A DNA stretch of 64,000 nt from CAXXOK01 sp963675925 (GTDB lineage: Bacteria > Bacillota > Clostridia > Christensenellales > Aristaeellaceae), in the NCBI GenBank assembly GCA_963675925.2, contig CAXXIB010000004.1, positions 930,001 through 994,000 of the forward strand, in the 5' to 3' direction. Positions 37,503-46,768 of the stretch are shown here, piece by piece. The notes under the pieces were generated by a model that saw nothing but the letters and a program-made list of their open reading frames with translations, did no database searches and had not been told where the DNA came from. Made by a program: the position numbers and the translations under genes. Each line of letters begins with the position of its first letter. The stretch's first letter is position 1.

Positions 37503-38473
37503 TATTGATTCCCTCCCGCTAACCAGCACGCGGCCTGCCTGCCGTGATCATAGGTAACCATAGGCGGCTTTGCGGTGTGACACTTGTCGATTTGTTTGGA
37601 GCAGCGCGCCGCGAAAGGACAGCCGACAATCGGCTTGGACAAATCCGGCAGCGAGCCCGGTATGGACTTGAGCGCGGAGATCTTCCCGGTCAGAGACGGG
37701 TAAGCATCCATTAGTCCCTTGGTGTAGGGGTGCAAAGGCTGCTTGATTACGTCACGCACAGGTCCGATTTCCACTAATTCGCCGGCATACATCACCGCTA
37801 CGCGATTGCAGGAGGCTGCGACGACCGACATATCATGGGTAATCATGATTCTTGTCATATCAATCGTTTTTTCCAGCTCTACCATTTCGCGCAGAATCTG
37901 CCCCTGGGTGACAACATCCAGTGCCGTGGTGGCTTCATCGAAGATGAGCAGATCCGGGTTGTGCAACAGCGCAATGGCGATGGCAATACGCTGCAGCATG
38001 CCGCCGGACATTTCGTGGGGATAGAGGGTGTAAACCCTGTCGGGCATATTGACAAGCTTGAGCAGATACTTCATCCGCGTGGCGATCTCATCCGAGCTCG
38101 CTTTGGGGAAATGAACGCGGTAGATGTCTTCGATCTGTACGTTGATGCGATGAACAGCGCTTAACGAGTTCATGGCGTTTTGAAACACGACGGCGATGCC
38201 TGTCCACCGCAGCTTGTTAATCTGGGCGGCATCCATGGTAATCAAATCCTTGCCATGGAACAGTGCCTGGCCGGTGACTGCGGCGTGATCGGGCCGTAAA
38301 AGACGCAGGATAGCCATCGCCAGGGTGGATTTTCCGGACCCGGATTCGCCCACCACACCCAGGGCATCGCCCTTATCAATGCTGAGGGAAACATCGCGCA
38401 CGGCCATGACCTTGCGGTCTTTATTGGCATAGGTGACATCAAGATTTTTCAGCTCTAACACATGATCCATCAT
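37502..38473 (-). CDS. oppD: Oligopeptide ABC transporter ATP-binding protein OppD
   Basis: The protein has 323 residues. Walker A VVGESGSGKSTLAMAI, signature MSGGMLQRIAIAIALL, Walker B LLIFDEATTALDVVTQ, and the C-terminal Cys motif (VGCPFAARCSKQIDKC). Two ATG codons overlap the oppC stop (38473 or 38470); both are compatible with coupling. It partners with OppF. Confidence 0.92.
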   Translation of the reverse strand: MMDHVLELKNLDVTYANKDRKVMAVRDVSLSIDKGDALGVVGESGSGKSTLAMAILRLLRPDHAAVTGQALFHGKDLITMDAAQINKLRWTGIAVVFQNAMNSLSAVHRINVQIEDIYRVHFPKASSDEIATRMKYLLKLVNMPDRVYTLYPHEMSGGMLQRIAIAIALLHNPDLLIFDEATTALDVVTQGQILREMVELEKTIDMTRIMITHDMSVVAASCNRVAVMYAGELVEIGPVRDVIKQPLHPYTKGLMDAYPSLTGKISALKSIPGSLPDLSKPIVGCPFAARCSKQIDKCHTAKPPMVTYDHGRQAACWLAGGNQ

Positions 38474-39330
38474 TGCTTCCTCCCGGCGCTGTTTTTAGGA
38501 TTGAGAACATGGTTCAAGCCGTCGCCCAGCAGATAGAAGATAATGACTGTTAGCACAATGGCGATGCCGGCAAATGTGGAAATCCACCAGGCCGATGTTA
38601 AGAAGGCCTTGCCGTCATAAATCATCTGTCCCCAGGAGATGACGTTCGGGTCGCCCAGCCCCAGGAAGCTTAGGCTGGCTTCGGTTAGGATAGCCCACGC
38701 CATACCCATGGTGGTGTTGGCCACAACGGGGAAAATGCCGTTGGGGATGATGTATTTGAACAAAATCTGGGTTTTGGTTTCGCCCATGGCGATTGCGCTT
38801 TTAACAAAAGTGCGCTCCCGGAGCGAAAGCGCTTGTGCGCGCATCAGCTTGGCGTTGGATGGCCAGGTTGTCAAACCGATGACGATCATCACGTTTAAGA
38901 TACTGTTGCCAAAAAGCGCGATGATGAGCAGGATGAGGAAGAATGTCGGCAGCATCATGAAGATATTGATAATCTCCGAAATTACCGCGTCCACCTTACC
39001 GGCGAAGTACCCGGATATTCCGCCGATCAGCACGCCCAGAATGCCGGAAATCAACGCAGAGATGACCGCGACCTTCAGGGATACGCCAATGCCTTCAATC
39101 AGCATGGAGTAAATATCCTGCCCCAGTTTATTGGTTCCTAAAAAGTGCCCATTTGTTCCGGGTGAGACAAGGACATCCGGGCCGAAGAAGTAGGGGTCCA
39201 CAGTCATCAGAAGAGGCCTGAAAATCGTGACCAGCAGCAGAACGAGGATGCCGATCATGCCGATGCGCAGCTGAGTTTCCTTCCACGCACGATCAAAACC
39301 TTTGCTTGCCTTTGCTAAGAATACCGTCAT
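38470..39330 (-). CDS. oppC: Oligopeptide ABC transporter permease OppC
   Basis: The protein has 286 residues with about six membrane helices. The N-terminal cytosolic stretch is followed by FRPLLMTVDPY and GTNKLGQDIYSMLIEG, typical of OppC/DppC. The EAA loop (MRAQALSLRERTFVKSAIAMG) is present. AAGGAG precedes the ATG. It lies 12 bp after oppB. Confidence 0.92.
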   Translation of the reverse strand: MTVFLAKASKGFDRAWKETQLRIGMIGILVLLLVTIFRPLLMTVDPYFFGPDVLVSPGTNGHFLGTNKLGQDIYSMLIEGIGVSLKVAVISALISGILGVLIGGISGYFAGKVDAVISEIINIFMMLPTFFLILLIIALFGNSILNVMIVIGLTTWPSNAKLMRAQALSLRERTFVKSAIAMGETKTQILFKYIIPNGIFPVVANTTMGMAWAILTEASLSFLGLGDPNVISWGQMIYDGKAFLTSAWWISTFAGIAIVLTVIIFYLLGDGLNHVLNPKNSAGRKQ

Positions 39331-39342
39331 TGTTATAACTCC

Positions 39343-40308
39343 TTAGTTAAAGCGAATTCGGGGATCAAACAGCGTATAGACAACATCCACCACGACGGTC
39401 ATTACGGCGACCGAGATGGACATCACTAAATAGATGCCTTGCAGGGTGGGATAGTCCCGCTGCGTAATGGCCGTAAGAACCAAACGCCCCATGCCGGGCC
39501 AGGCGAACACAATTTCGATGAGCGATACGCCGGTGATGAGATACGCCATGGAAATACCGAAGATGGTGATCGTTGGCAAAATCGCATTACGGAATATGTA
39601 CTTATTGAAAATTTTCTTCTCGGGCATTCCCGTGGCACGCAGGGCGGTAATAAAGTCTTCGTTGCTGACCTGCAAAACAGAAGACTTCGCAATGCGGAAA
39701 TACGACGGGATACTTACCAAAGTGAGCGTAAGCACCGGAAGAAACATGTGATGCAGCACATCGGCGATATGGGCAAAGCCCTCATAGTCGGCCCTAACAT
39801 TGGTCATCCCATAGGAAGGAAAGAGTTTTAATTGTGTTGCAAATAGAATAATCAACATCAAGCCCAGCCAAAACGATGGCATGGCGTTCAATGTATAGGA
39901 AACATTGGAAGAGATGACATCAAACGCAGAGCCCTCCCGCTTAGCCGCGATGATGCCAAGCGCCGTTCCGATGATCAGCGAAAGCAGTGCCGCGCTGAAA
40001 CCGAGCAACACGGTCGCGCCCACCTTTTCCCATATCATATCGTTCACCGAACGATTGTAGATAATGGAGGTTCCCAAATCACCCTTGGCAGCATTGCCGA
40101 GGTAGGCAACAAACTGCTGCAGAGGCGGATCGTCCAGGCCCCATTTTTCCGTTAGCGCGGCGCGCAAAGCGGGATCATCATTTTCCGGCCCCATGAGGGA
40201 ACGGATGGGATCCCCGGGGGCAGCCTTGATGATGACGAAATTGATGCCCAGAACAACCAGAATTGTGAGTATACCACTTAAAACCCTGCGAAAAAGATAA
40301 CGTTTCAA
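39343..40308 (-). CDS. oppB: Oligopeptide ABC transporter permease OppB
   Basis: The protein has 321 residues with six predicted helices. It opens KRYLFRRVLSGILTILVVLGINFVI and contains APGDPIRSLMGPE, the OppB/DppB signature, and the EAA loop ALRATGMPEKKIF. The start codon is TTG at 40308, with GGAG 8 nt upstream. First gene of the opp operon, 65 bp from the promoter. Confidence 0.92.
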   Translation of the reverse strand: MKRYLFRRVLSGILTILVVLGINFVIIKAAPGDPIRSLMGPENDDPALRAALTEKWGLDDPPLQQFVAYLGNAAKGDLGTSIIYNRSVNDMIWEKVGATVLLGFSAALLSLIIGTALGIIAAKREGSAFDVISSNVSYTLNAMPSFWLGLMLIILFATQLKLFPSYGMTNVRADYEGFAHIADVLHHMFLPVLTLTLVSIPSYFRIAKSSVLQVSNEDFITALRATGMPEKKIFNKYIFRNAILPTITIFGISMAYLITGVSLIEIVFAWPGMGRLVLTAITQRDYPTLQGIYLVMSISVAVMTVVVDVVYTLFDPRIRFN

Positions 40309-40372
40309 CTATCTCACTCCAAATCGATACGCGTATCTAGCATTTGGAGCGTCTTTGCTCCTGATGTTTGGT

Positions 40373-40402
40373 ATTATAAATGAATATATATTAAAAAGTC
40401 AA
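40373..40402 (-). promoter_or_regulatory. Promoter of the opp operon
   Basis: On the minus strand: TTGACT, 18 bp, TATAAT. The -35 lies inside an operator-like sequence. Confidence 0.75.
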
Positions 40403-40414
40403 ACGTGTTTACAT
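40397..40414. promoter_or_regulatory. Operator-like site 1 (opp promoter)
   Basis: On the minus strand ATGTAAACACGTTTGACT. It covers the opp -35 box and matches site 2 at 12 of 18 positions, including the full ATGTAAAC half. Confidence 0.5.
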
Positions 40415-40740
40415 AGTCTATTTTTGTCCTAAAAGGTAACAAAAGCACAGTTTGTGACAGTATGATATCGCGCCTGGCAAAGAGATGGTGGAGGCATCGG
40501 CCTCAGTCGATAGGGATGTGCCGGGTAGGATAAACGCCATCGCGCGGGATCGGTGATGGGCATAGAAAGCCTTACAATAAAAGGGATACGGGATTTGCGG
40601 GCTGGAGTTTAACCGCTGAAAATCCAGCAGAAATTTCCCCAAGCTCGTCTTTTGAGAACACGGATCGAGACAAAAAAGGGGCGCACATCCGCTTTTTTTT
40701 CGGCCAAACAGGGAAAGTGTTTTTATTTTGTGTTTTCGAG
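40415..40740. other. Gene-free stretch between oppB and the TetR gene
   Basis: About 325 bp with no supportable gene. A minus-strand open frame here has no ribosome site and a low-complexity composition, and I see no clear hairpin with a T-run. Confidence 0.5.
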
Positions 40741-40770
40741 TTGACAAAGACCAAAGAAAGCTGTTATTTT
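40741..40770 (+). promoter_or_regulatory. Upstream promoter candidate for the TetR-family gene
   Basis: Consensus TTGACA, 18 bp, TATTTT. Operator-like site 2 lies about 20 bp downstream, where a bound repressor would block it. Confidence 0.45.
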
Positions 40771-40788
40771 AAGATATAACCATTTCCG

Positions 40789-40806
40789 ATGTAAACGTGA
40801 TTACAT
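40789..40806. promoter_or_regulatory. Operator-like site 2 (upstream of the TetR gene)
   Basis: ATGTAAACGTGATTACAT: 6-bp inverted half-sites ATGTAA/TTACAT around a 6-nt centre, resembling site 1. Confidence 0.5.
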
Positions 40807-40861
40807 TGCAATCATGATGGTAGACCGCGTAGAACAAGCAGGCCGTAACGGCATGCAGCAC

Positions 40862-40890
40862 TTGTCGCAAGAGCGCGAAATCGGTATACT
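40862..40890 (+). promoter_or_regulatory. Proximal promoter of the TetR-family gene
   Basis: TTGTCG, 17 bp, TATACT, 31 bp before ATG 40922. Confidence 0.55.
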
Positions 40891-40921
40891 AGGGATAAGT
40901 ATTAAATGAGGTGAACAATGG

Positions 40922-41530
40922 ATGCGTAAAGATGCGTTTCGACGACTTTCGCCAGCGCAGCAAAAGGAAGTCATGCAAGCTGCGATGAGATACTATTTGG
41001 AAAAGCCGCTCGATCAAGTCACCGTCCGTGACTTAGCCGCCCATCTGAAAATCAACGTGGCGACGTTTTATCGGTGGTTTGACGAAAAGAACGATCTTTG
41101 CATTGAAATTGCCAAAGATATCTGTATCAGAACCTCGCCGGAAAATCCCAGCCAGGTGTTTGATGAGTTTGCATCCTCCGAGGATATAAACGATGATGAT
41201 CGGCTGTTTATGAAAAAAATCCTTGCAAGCTCGGATGAGATCCGGCAACGCGTATTTTTTGAAGTGCATGTCGAGGTCTATCTTCCCTTGGTCAAGCAGC
41301 ATTTACAGATGGCCAGGCTCGACAGCCGTTTGCGCGACAATGTTACAGACGAATTTGTCGCGTATTTATATGTCACGATGGAATACAATTTGCAGCGTTT
41401 TAAGGAAAAGCAGGGGATTAAAGATGCAGATCTTTATATCAAGCTGAAGGATTATATGCTGCACAGCCTCCTGCCGTACGGGATTATGAAAAGTGGAGAA
41501 CCTAAAAAGGACAACAGCCCGGCGGACTGA
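40922..41530 (+). CDS. TetR/AcrR-family transcriptional regulator
   Basis: The protein has 202 residues. The N-terminal DNA-binding domain has the TetR pattern: LDQVTVRDLAAHLKINVATFYRWFDEKNDLCIEIA, an HTH ending in the conserved xFYxxFxxKxxL. The ligand domain is divergent, as usual. TGAGGTG lies 8 nt before the ATG. It is divergent from the opp operon, and two similar palindromic sites lie at its own upstream region and over the opp promoter. This suggests it represses peptide uptake and itself; ligand unknown. Confidence 0.85.
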   Translation: MRKDAFRRLSPAQQKEVMQAAMRYYLEKPLDQVTVRDLAAHLKINVATFYRWFDEKNDLCIEIAKDICIRTSPENPSQVFDEFASSEDINDDDRLFMKKILASSDEIRQRVFFEVHVEVYLPLVKQHLQMARLDSRLRDNVTDEFVAYLYVTMEYNLQRFKEKQGIKDADLYIKLKDYMLHSLLPYGIMKSGEPKKDNSPAD

Positions 41531-41610
41531 TCGACACAGAAGCGGAAATGCGTATATTGCGAGCGCGGCTCGCGGTCTAAGCTCACCGTATAAACGAGCA
41601 GCACCACAGT

Positions 41611-41636
41611 AAAGGCACCCAGTATGGGTGCCTTTT
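41611..41636 (+). terminator. Terminator of the TetR-family gene
   Basis: AAAGGCACCC / GGGTGCCTTT, 10-bp perfect stem with a 5-nt loop, T4 at the end. Confidence 0.8.
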
Positions 41637-41713
41637 GCTTGCGTGGGATCTCTGAAAAACCTGCTTTGCGTCACGTGTTTCAAGCCAAGAATCCAGTAAG
41701 CGTGTTCTTGTTT

Positions 41714-43474
41714 TTAACTCACCTTAGGCGGCAGAAGCAAGTCCACTGGCAGTATGTGGGACTGGGCAACGCCAACAATGTCCCGGCGGCGATAATTAAA
41801 CACAATCGCCACGGGGCCGTCTTCGCCGGAACCCGGGTTAAAGGGGAAGATTTCTAAATGCGCAGTGCGCTCAATGCGGGTGGAGGAGTCGCCTACGTAT
41901 TCGGGTAAGTAGGTTTCGATATTGCCCGGGGTCATGAAAAAGCCTTGTATGGCGGCACGGTACGCAGGCGATAAATCTACGGTGATCCACGAAGGTAACT
42001 TGCGCGGCTTGCCGTGTAGCAGGAGATCGTATTTGGCCAGCCATTGCATGGTTTCGGTGACGGCCAGCCCTTGCGACCGCATAAAACTGGCAAGCAGTTC
42101 GTAGTAGCCTATGTCGCTTAGCGGTCTGCCCTGCGTTTCCGCTTGGTAGTGCAGCCACAGCGCAAGATAAAACGAAAACGCATCAGGGAACAGCGCAACA
42201 AGGTGCGCGATGCTATGTTGGAAGCGAAAACTGTTGTAGTACGTATTGACCATGTGTGCCACGCCATGCAGCAGCACGATCTCCGCGTAGCTGATCCAGC
42301 GGTTTTCCAGCACTTCGTAGGGGGCGTTTTTGGAATACAGCAAGCCGTAGGCCTGCGCCTGCTGCTCCATGGCCGACCCCGGCAGCACCTTTAAAAAACC
42401 AAGCTGAAACTGGTGCGGTTTGTACGCATATACATCGTTAAATGATGTTTGAAACCGCGTATAGTCCTCATATGGCAGTCCGGCAATCAAATCCAAATGC
42501 ACGTGAATATTTCCGGGCGTTAACAGGCGACGCACCTTTGCAAATAACTGCTCCAGGTTCGCGGGGCGGTCGATCTCCTGTAAGGTCTGGGGGTTGGTGG
42601 ACTGCACGCCGATTTCGAATTGGAATAGCTGTGGCCGCACCCCGGAGAGAAAGGACAGCATCTCCTCGTCCAGCAACTCTCCCGAAAGTTCAAAGTGAAA
42701 GTTGGTCACGCCGTTATCATGCGCCGTCAGCCATTTCCATATGCCCATCGCATGTGCTTTGTCGCAATTAAAGGTGCGATCAACGAACTTCACCTGCGGC
42801 ACCTGATGATCCAGAAAGAGGGAAAGATCTGTAAACACCAGCGGCAAGGAGCGTTTTCGTACGCCATGTTCAATGGATGACGAACAATAGCTGCACGAGA
42901 ACGGGCAACCGCGCATGCTTTCGTAGTAGACAATGCGGTGCTGTAGTTGATCCAGATCCGGATACGCATAGGCCAGCGCGTCAAGGGACAGGGGCGTACG
43001 TGCCGGGGTCGCGATGATCTGCTCGCCCTGGCGGCAGATGATGCCGGGGCAGTCCGTAAGTGTATCGCCCGTCTTCAGCAACCCAATCATCTGGCAAACC
43101 GTTGCCTCGCCCTCGCCGGTGACAATGCAATCTACCGCCGGCTCTGCCGCCAAAACCGCGTGCGCCTGATAGGAAACCTGGGGCCCGCCCAGGGCGATGT
43201 GCACGCCTGGGAACAGCTGACGCAAGTTGCGAACAATGCGCAGGATGAACTCGATATTCCAAATATAGCAGGAAAACAAATAGGCATCGGCCTTGCTGTT
43301 GTACAGGGCGGCCAGTACATCCTGCTCTGGGTTATTGATGGTAAATTCCATTACAGCAAGGGCATAGTCTGTTTCGCGCCGCACATAGGCAGCGATGGAG
43401 CGCACGCCAAGCCCGGTGTGTATATACTGTGCATTCACAGCGACTAAGGCTGTTGTAAACTCTTTGTGTTGCAT
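41714..43474 (-). CDS. B12-binding-domain radical SAM protein (DUF4080 type)
   Basis: The protein has 586 residues. Residues 1-140 form a cobalamin-binding-like domain (VNAQYIHTGLGVRSIAAYV, SCYIWNIEF, VHIALGGPQVSYQ). The radical SAM core follows, with the CxxxCxxC cluster motif in MRGCPFSCSYCSSSIEHG near residue 190, and then the DUF4080 tail. Proteins of this type carry out methylations or rearrangements, but this subgroup has no known substrate. It is a monocistronic gene with its own promoter. It is not linked to a peptide or pathway that hints at its target. Confidence 0.88.
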   Translation of the reverse strand: MQHKEFTTALVAVNAQYIHTGLGVRSIAAYVRRETDYALAVMEFTINNPEQDVLAALYNSKADAYLFSCYIWNIEFILRIVRNLRQLFPGVHIALGGPQVSYQAHAVLAAEPAVDCIVTGEGEATVCQMIGLLKTGDTLTDCPGIICRQGEQIIATPARTPLSLDALAYAYPDLDQLQHRIVYYESMRGCPFSCSYCSSSIEHGVRKRSLPLVFTDLSLFLDHQVPQVKFVDRTFNCDKAHAMGIWKWLTAHDNGVTNFHFELSGELLDEEMLSFLSGVRPQLFQFEIGVQSTNPQTLQEIDRPANLEQLFAKVRRLLTPGNIHVHLDLIAGLPYEDYTRFQTSFNDVYAYKPHQFQLGFLKVLPGSAMEQQAQAYGLLYSKNAPYEVLENRWISYAEIVLLHGVAHMVNTYYNSFRFQHSIAHLVALFPDAFSFYLALWLHYQAETQGRPLSDIGYYELLASFMRSQGLAVTETMQWLAKYDLLLHGKPRKLPSWITVDLSPAYRAAIQGFFMTPGNIETYLPEYVGDSSTRIERTAHLEIFPFNPGSGEDGPVAIVFNYRRRDIVGVAQSHILPVDLLLPPKVS

Positions 43475-43503
43475 TCTTCTCCTCCGACCTCCGACTCCCT
43501 ACT

Positions 43504-43533
43504 ATTATAGTATCGTTTAGAAGCGTTTGGCAA
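43504..43533 (-). promoter_or_regulatory. Promoter of the radical SAM gene
   Basis: On the minus strand: TTGCCA, 18 bp, TATAAT, 30 bp before the start codon. Confidence 0.6.
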
Positions 43534-43556
43534 TTAGATGTGCTATTGGATGCAGG

Positions 43557-43585
43557 CGGACAATTAATTTTCTATAGTTTATAAT
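43557..43585 (+). promoter_or_regulatory. Promoter of the ABC ATPase-permease gene
   Basis: CGGACA, 17 bp, TATAAT, about 60 bp before ATG 43647. Confidence 0.5.
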
Positions 43586-43646
43586 TCGTTTATTCAAGCA
43601 TGCTACAATCGAGCCCTTGAAACCTAATGATAGAGGAGTTATTGGA

Positions 43647-46406
43647 ATGCTTCAAATAAAGAACGTATCCAAACAGTATGTCACAGGCGAACTGACACAA
43701 AAGGCACTGGACGATGTCAGCTTCAATTTGCGTGACAATGAATTCGTCGCAGTTCTCGGGCCGAGCGGCTCGGGGAAAACGACGTTGCTTAACGTTATCG
43801 GCGGGCTGGACCGCTACGATTCCGGCAATCTCATCATCAACGGAATATCGACGAAGAAGTATGGCGATCGCGATTGGGATTCGTATCGGAACCACACCAT
43901 CGGCTTTGTGTTTCAAAGCTATAATTTGATTCCGCACCAGTCCATTTTGTCAAACGTTGAAATCGCGCTGACCATCTCCGGTATTTCGAAAAGCGACCGC
44001 AGAAAACGCGCCAAAGAGGCCCTGCAGGCTGTGGGGCTCGGCGATCAGGTGCATAAAAAGCCCACCCAGATGTCCGGCGGCCAAATGCAGCGGGTTGCCA
44101 TCGCCCGTGCGCTCATCAACAACCCGGACATTCTTCTGGCAGATGAGCCGACCGGCGCACTGGATACCGAAACCAGCACGCAAGTCATGCAGCTGCTCAA
44201 AGAGGTGGCAAAGGACAGGCTGGTCGTGCTGGTCACGCATAACCGGGAGCTGGCCGATCAATACGCCAACCGCGTGATCAACCTGCGAGACGGGAAAATT
44301 GTCGATGACTCCAACCCGTACGAAGTGGATGATGCGAAACTCACACCGCCCAAGCATGAGAATATGGGCAAAGCGTCCATGTCTTTTTTCACGGCGCTGT
44401 CGCTGAGCTTCAACAATCTGCGTACCAAAAAGGGAAGAACACTGCTGACCGCGTTCGCCGGCTCCATCGGTATCATCGGGATTGCGCTCATCCTTTCGCT
44501 CTCCAATGGGGTTAACAATTATATTGATACCATTCAAAAGGATACCATGACAGCGTACCCCATTACCATTGACGCGCAAGCGTTTGATTTAAGCAGCTTT
44601 CTGTCGGCCAGGCGGGAAGTGGCCAATACGGACATCACGCATGATTTGGATGGCGTGTATGCCAACAACGCAAGCTTCCAAATGGCGTCGAGCCTGACCA
44701 CTTCGATCACCACACAAAACAACCTAACGGCATTTAAGCAGTATCTGGATAACCCGGATAGCGAGATTGCGCAGTTTTTGGGAGAAAACGGCGTGGTGTA
44801 TTCCTACGATATTCAGTATGATGTCTATGCTAAAGACCCCGACGGTGTTCTTGTCAACACCGACGGCAGTACGCTGTCCGAAGCCGCGGACCGTACGACC
44901 GCAACAGACAGAATGGCGGTTATGGCGGGACTTTCAGGTGAATCGGGGCGTTCAGGCCCTTCGGGTTTTTCCGGCATGTCGTCCTCTTCAGTGTTTGAAG
45001 AGCTGATCCCGGACCGAAGCGGTAAGCTAGTCAGCACGGCGGTGACAGCAAACTATGATGTGCTGTATGGGGACTGGCCGCAGAACTATAATGATGTTGT
45101 TGTGGTGCTGGATGAAAACAACGAAATTTCTGCCGCAACGCTTTACAAGCTCGGCTTGCTGCCAACGGCGCAGTATAGGGAGCTGATGGTGAAAATCCAA
45201 AACGCGGAAGATGTAGAGCTGGACAGCCAGAAGCTCAGCTATGAAGACATCGTCAACCAGACATTCTACCTGGTCTCCGCGAGTGGCTATTATGTTCCAA
45301 ACGAAAATGGCATGTTTTCCTTCATCGGCGAGGACGAAGCTGCCATAGAAGCGCTGCTGGACAATGCTGTCGAGCTCAAAGTGTCCGGCATAGCCCGCCG
45401 CTCTGAGGATGCTAACAGCGCGGTCATTTCCGGCACGGTAGGCTATACCGCAGCGCTGACGGGCTTTATCATTGCGCACACCAACGAAAGCCCCGTTGTG
45501 CTGGCGCAGAAGGCATCGCCCGATACCAATGTGCTCAACGGCCTTGCCTTTGCACCGGCCGACGATGCCGAAAAAGCAAGCTACGCATCGCAATACCTGT
45601 CCGAACTCAATATCTCGCAAAAAGCGGCGATGAGCCGGGATATGATGCGCGTTATTTATCAAAACGACACTGCTGCATTAAGCAGAATCCTGTCGCTGGG
45701 CGAGGTCGAGCTGGCGAACATGCTGGATCGATATTTGCAGAATCCGGATACGGCCGTGCTGCTGATGATCTACAATCAGTATATTACGACAGGCTCGTAC
45801 GATGAGAACATGGCCGCCTTTGGCGTTGTCAACCTCGATGTACCGTCTTCCATCAGCATCTATGCGGACTCGTTTGAAGATAAAGATGCCATTGCCGACA
45901 GCATCAGCGCGTACAACGCTTCGGCCGAACAGATCGATCAGATCACCTACACCGATTATGTGGGCCTGATGATGTCGTCCATCACAACGATCATTAACGT
46001 CATCTCCATCGTGCTGATTGCCTTCGTGGCCGTATCGCTGATTGTGTCCTCGATCATGATTGGCATCATCACATATATCTCCGTTTTGGAGCGCACTAAG
46101 GAAATCGGCATCCTCCGTGCCATCGGCGCCTCGAAACGCAATATCTCGCAGGTCTTCAGCGCAGAAACGTTTATCATCGGCTTGTTCGCCGGTATTATGG
46201 GCGTGGGCATCACCTTCCTGCTGCTGATACCGGGCAACGCGATTATTCACAGGCTGATGGACACCAGCAGCGTCAACGCGGCGCTTCCGGCGATCAGCGC
46301 CGCCGTTCTTGTCATCCTCAGTATGTTCCTGACGCTGATTGCAGGCATCATTCCCTCCCGCAAAGCGGCCAAGAAAGACCCCGTCACAGCCCTGCGAACA
46401 GAATAA
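43647..46406 (+). CDS. MacB-like ABC transporter, ATPase and FtsX permease fused
   Basis: The protein has 919 residues. The ATPase (1-225) has Walker A GPSGSGKTTLLNVIGG, signature MSGGQMQRVAIARAL and Walker B ILLADEPTGALD. One membrane helix near 270-290 leads to a large extracellular part (about 290-765). Three C-terminal helices form the FtsX permease with SSIMIGIITYISVLERTKEIGILRA. MacB-type machines do not import; they use ATP to move extracellular domains for export, stress sensing or peptide removal. The extracellular part carries a short Gly-x-Ser run (about residues 431-448) like a collagen triplet repeat. GAGGAG lies 8 nt before the ATG. No partner gene is adjacent. Confidence 0.9.
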   Translation: MLQIKNVSKQYVTGELTQKALDDVSFNLRDNEFVAVLGPSGSGKTTLLNVIGGLDRYDSGNLIINGISTKKYGDRDWDSYRNHTIGFVFQSYNLIPHQSILSNVEIALTISGISKSDRRKRAKEALQAVGLGDQVHKKPTQMSGGQMQRVAIARALINNPDILLADEPTGALDTETSTQVMQLLKEVAKDRLVVLVTHNRELADQYANRVINLRDGKIVDDSNPYEVDDAKLTPPKHENMGKASMSFFTALSLSFNNLRTKKGRTLLTAFAGSIGIIGIALILSLSNGVNNYIDTIQKDTMTAYPITIDAQAFDLSSFLSARREVANTDITHDLDGVYANNASFQMASSLTTSITTQNNLTAFKQYLDNPDSEIAQFLGENGVVYSYDIQYDVYAKDPDGVLVNTDGSTLSEAADRTTATDRMAVMAGLSGESGRSGPSGFSGMSSSSVFEELIPDRSGKLVSTAVTANYDVLYGDWPQNYNDVVVVLDENNEISAATLYKLGLLPTAQYRELMVKIQNAEDVELDSQKLSYEDIVNQTFYLVSASGYYVPNENGMFSFIGEDEAAIEALLDNAVELKVSGIARRSEDANSAVISGTVGYTAALTGFIIAHTNESPVVLAQKASPDTNVLNGLAFAPADDAEKASYASQYLSELNISQKAAMSRDMMRVIYQNDTAALSRILSLGEVELANMLDRYLQNPDTAVLLMIYNQYITTGSYDENMAAFGVVNLDVPSSISIYADSFEDKDAIADSISAYNASAEQIDQITYTDYVGLMMSSITTIINVISIVLIAFVAVSLIVSSIMIGIITYISVLERTKEIGILRAIGASKRNISQVFSAETFIIGLFAGIMGVGITFLLLIPGNAIIHRLMDTSSVNAALPAISAAVLVILSMFLTLIAGIIPSRKAAKKDPVTALRTE

Positions 46407-46429
46407 AAAACCTTCCACATATAATCACC

Positions 46430-46458
46430 AAAGCCACCGGTACATACCGGTGGCTTTG
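46430..46458 (+). terminator. Terminator of the ABC ATPase-permease gene
   Basis: AAAGCCACCGGTA / TACCGGTGGCTTT, 13-bp perfect stem with a 2-nt gap between arms (larger effective loop), T-rich end. Confidence 0.75.
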
Positions 46459-46768
46459 TGGTGTGTGCGGCTTTAGTTTCGTTGTTTGATAATGGCACGG
46501 CAGAGGTGTAGCATCGTTTTATTGATGGATTCAGTAAGCAAAAGGGAATGCCTGTACGCTATAGGTCATGAGAAGAATATGTCGTCTAAAAAAGCATTTG
46601 CACTATTGGCAAAGGTTCACTGACTGGATCAGTGCACAAGGTGGTATGGGTATGTCGGTGTGAATGAGTACCGTAATACGTGGTTGAGTAGTACGGAATT
46701 GCTGGTGTATTGGCGGGAGGAATAGAGGCAAGAGTGATTATAGACTCTGCTGTTTTTGTAGGTATTTA
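46459..46768. other. Gene-free stretch before the accessory region
   Basis: About 310 bp of lower GC. One short open stretch near 46640-46725 ends in VYWREE and a stop. It may be a gene remnant, but I recognise no family. Confidence 0.4.

Noticed and set aside
40418..40747. 109-residue minus-strand open frame upstream of the TetR gene
   Set aside because: No ribosome site, low-complexity and Cys/Ser-rich composition, and it overlaps promoter and operator-like elements.
46600..46730. Transposase or maturase remnant before the hypothetical gene
   Set aside because: One frame reads a short peptide ending VYWREE, but I could not match it to any element and no terminal repeats are visible.
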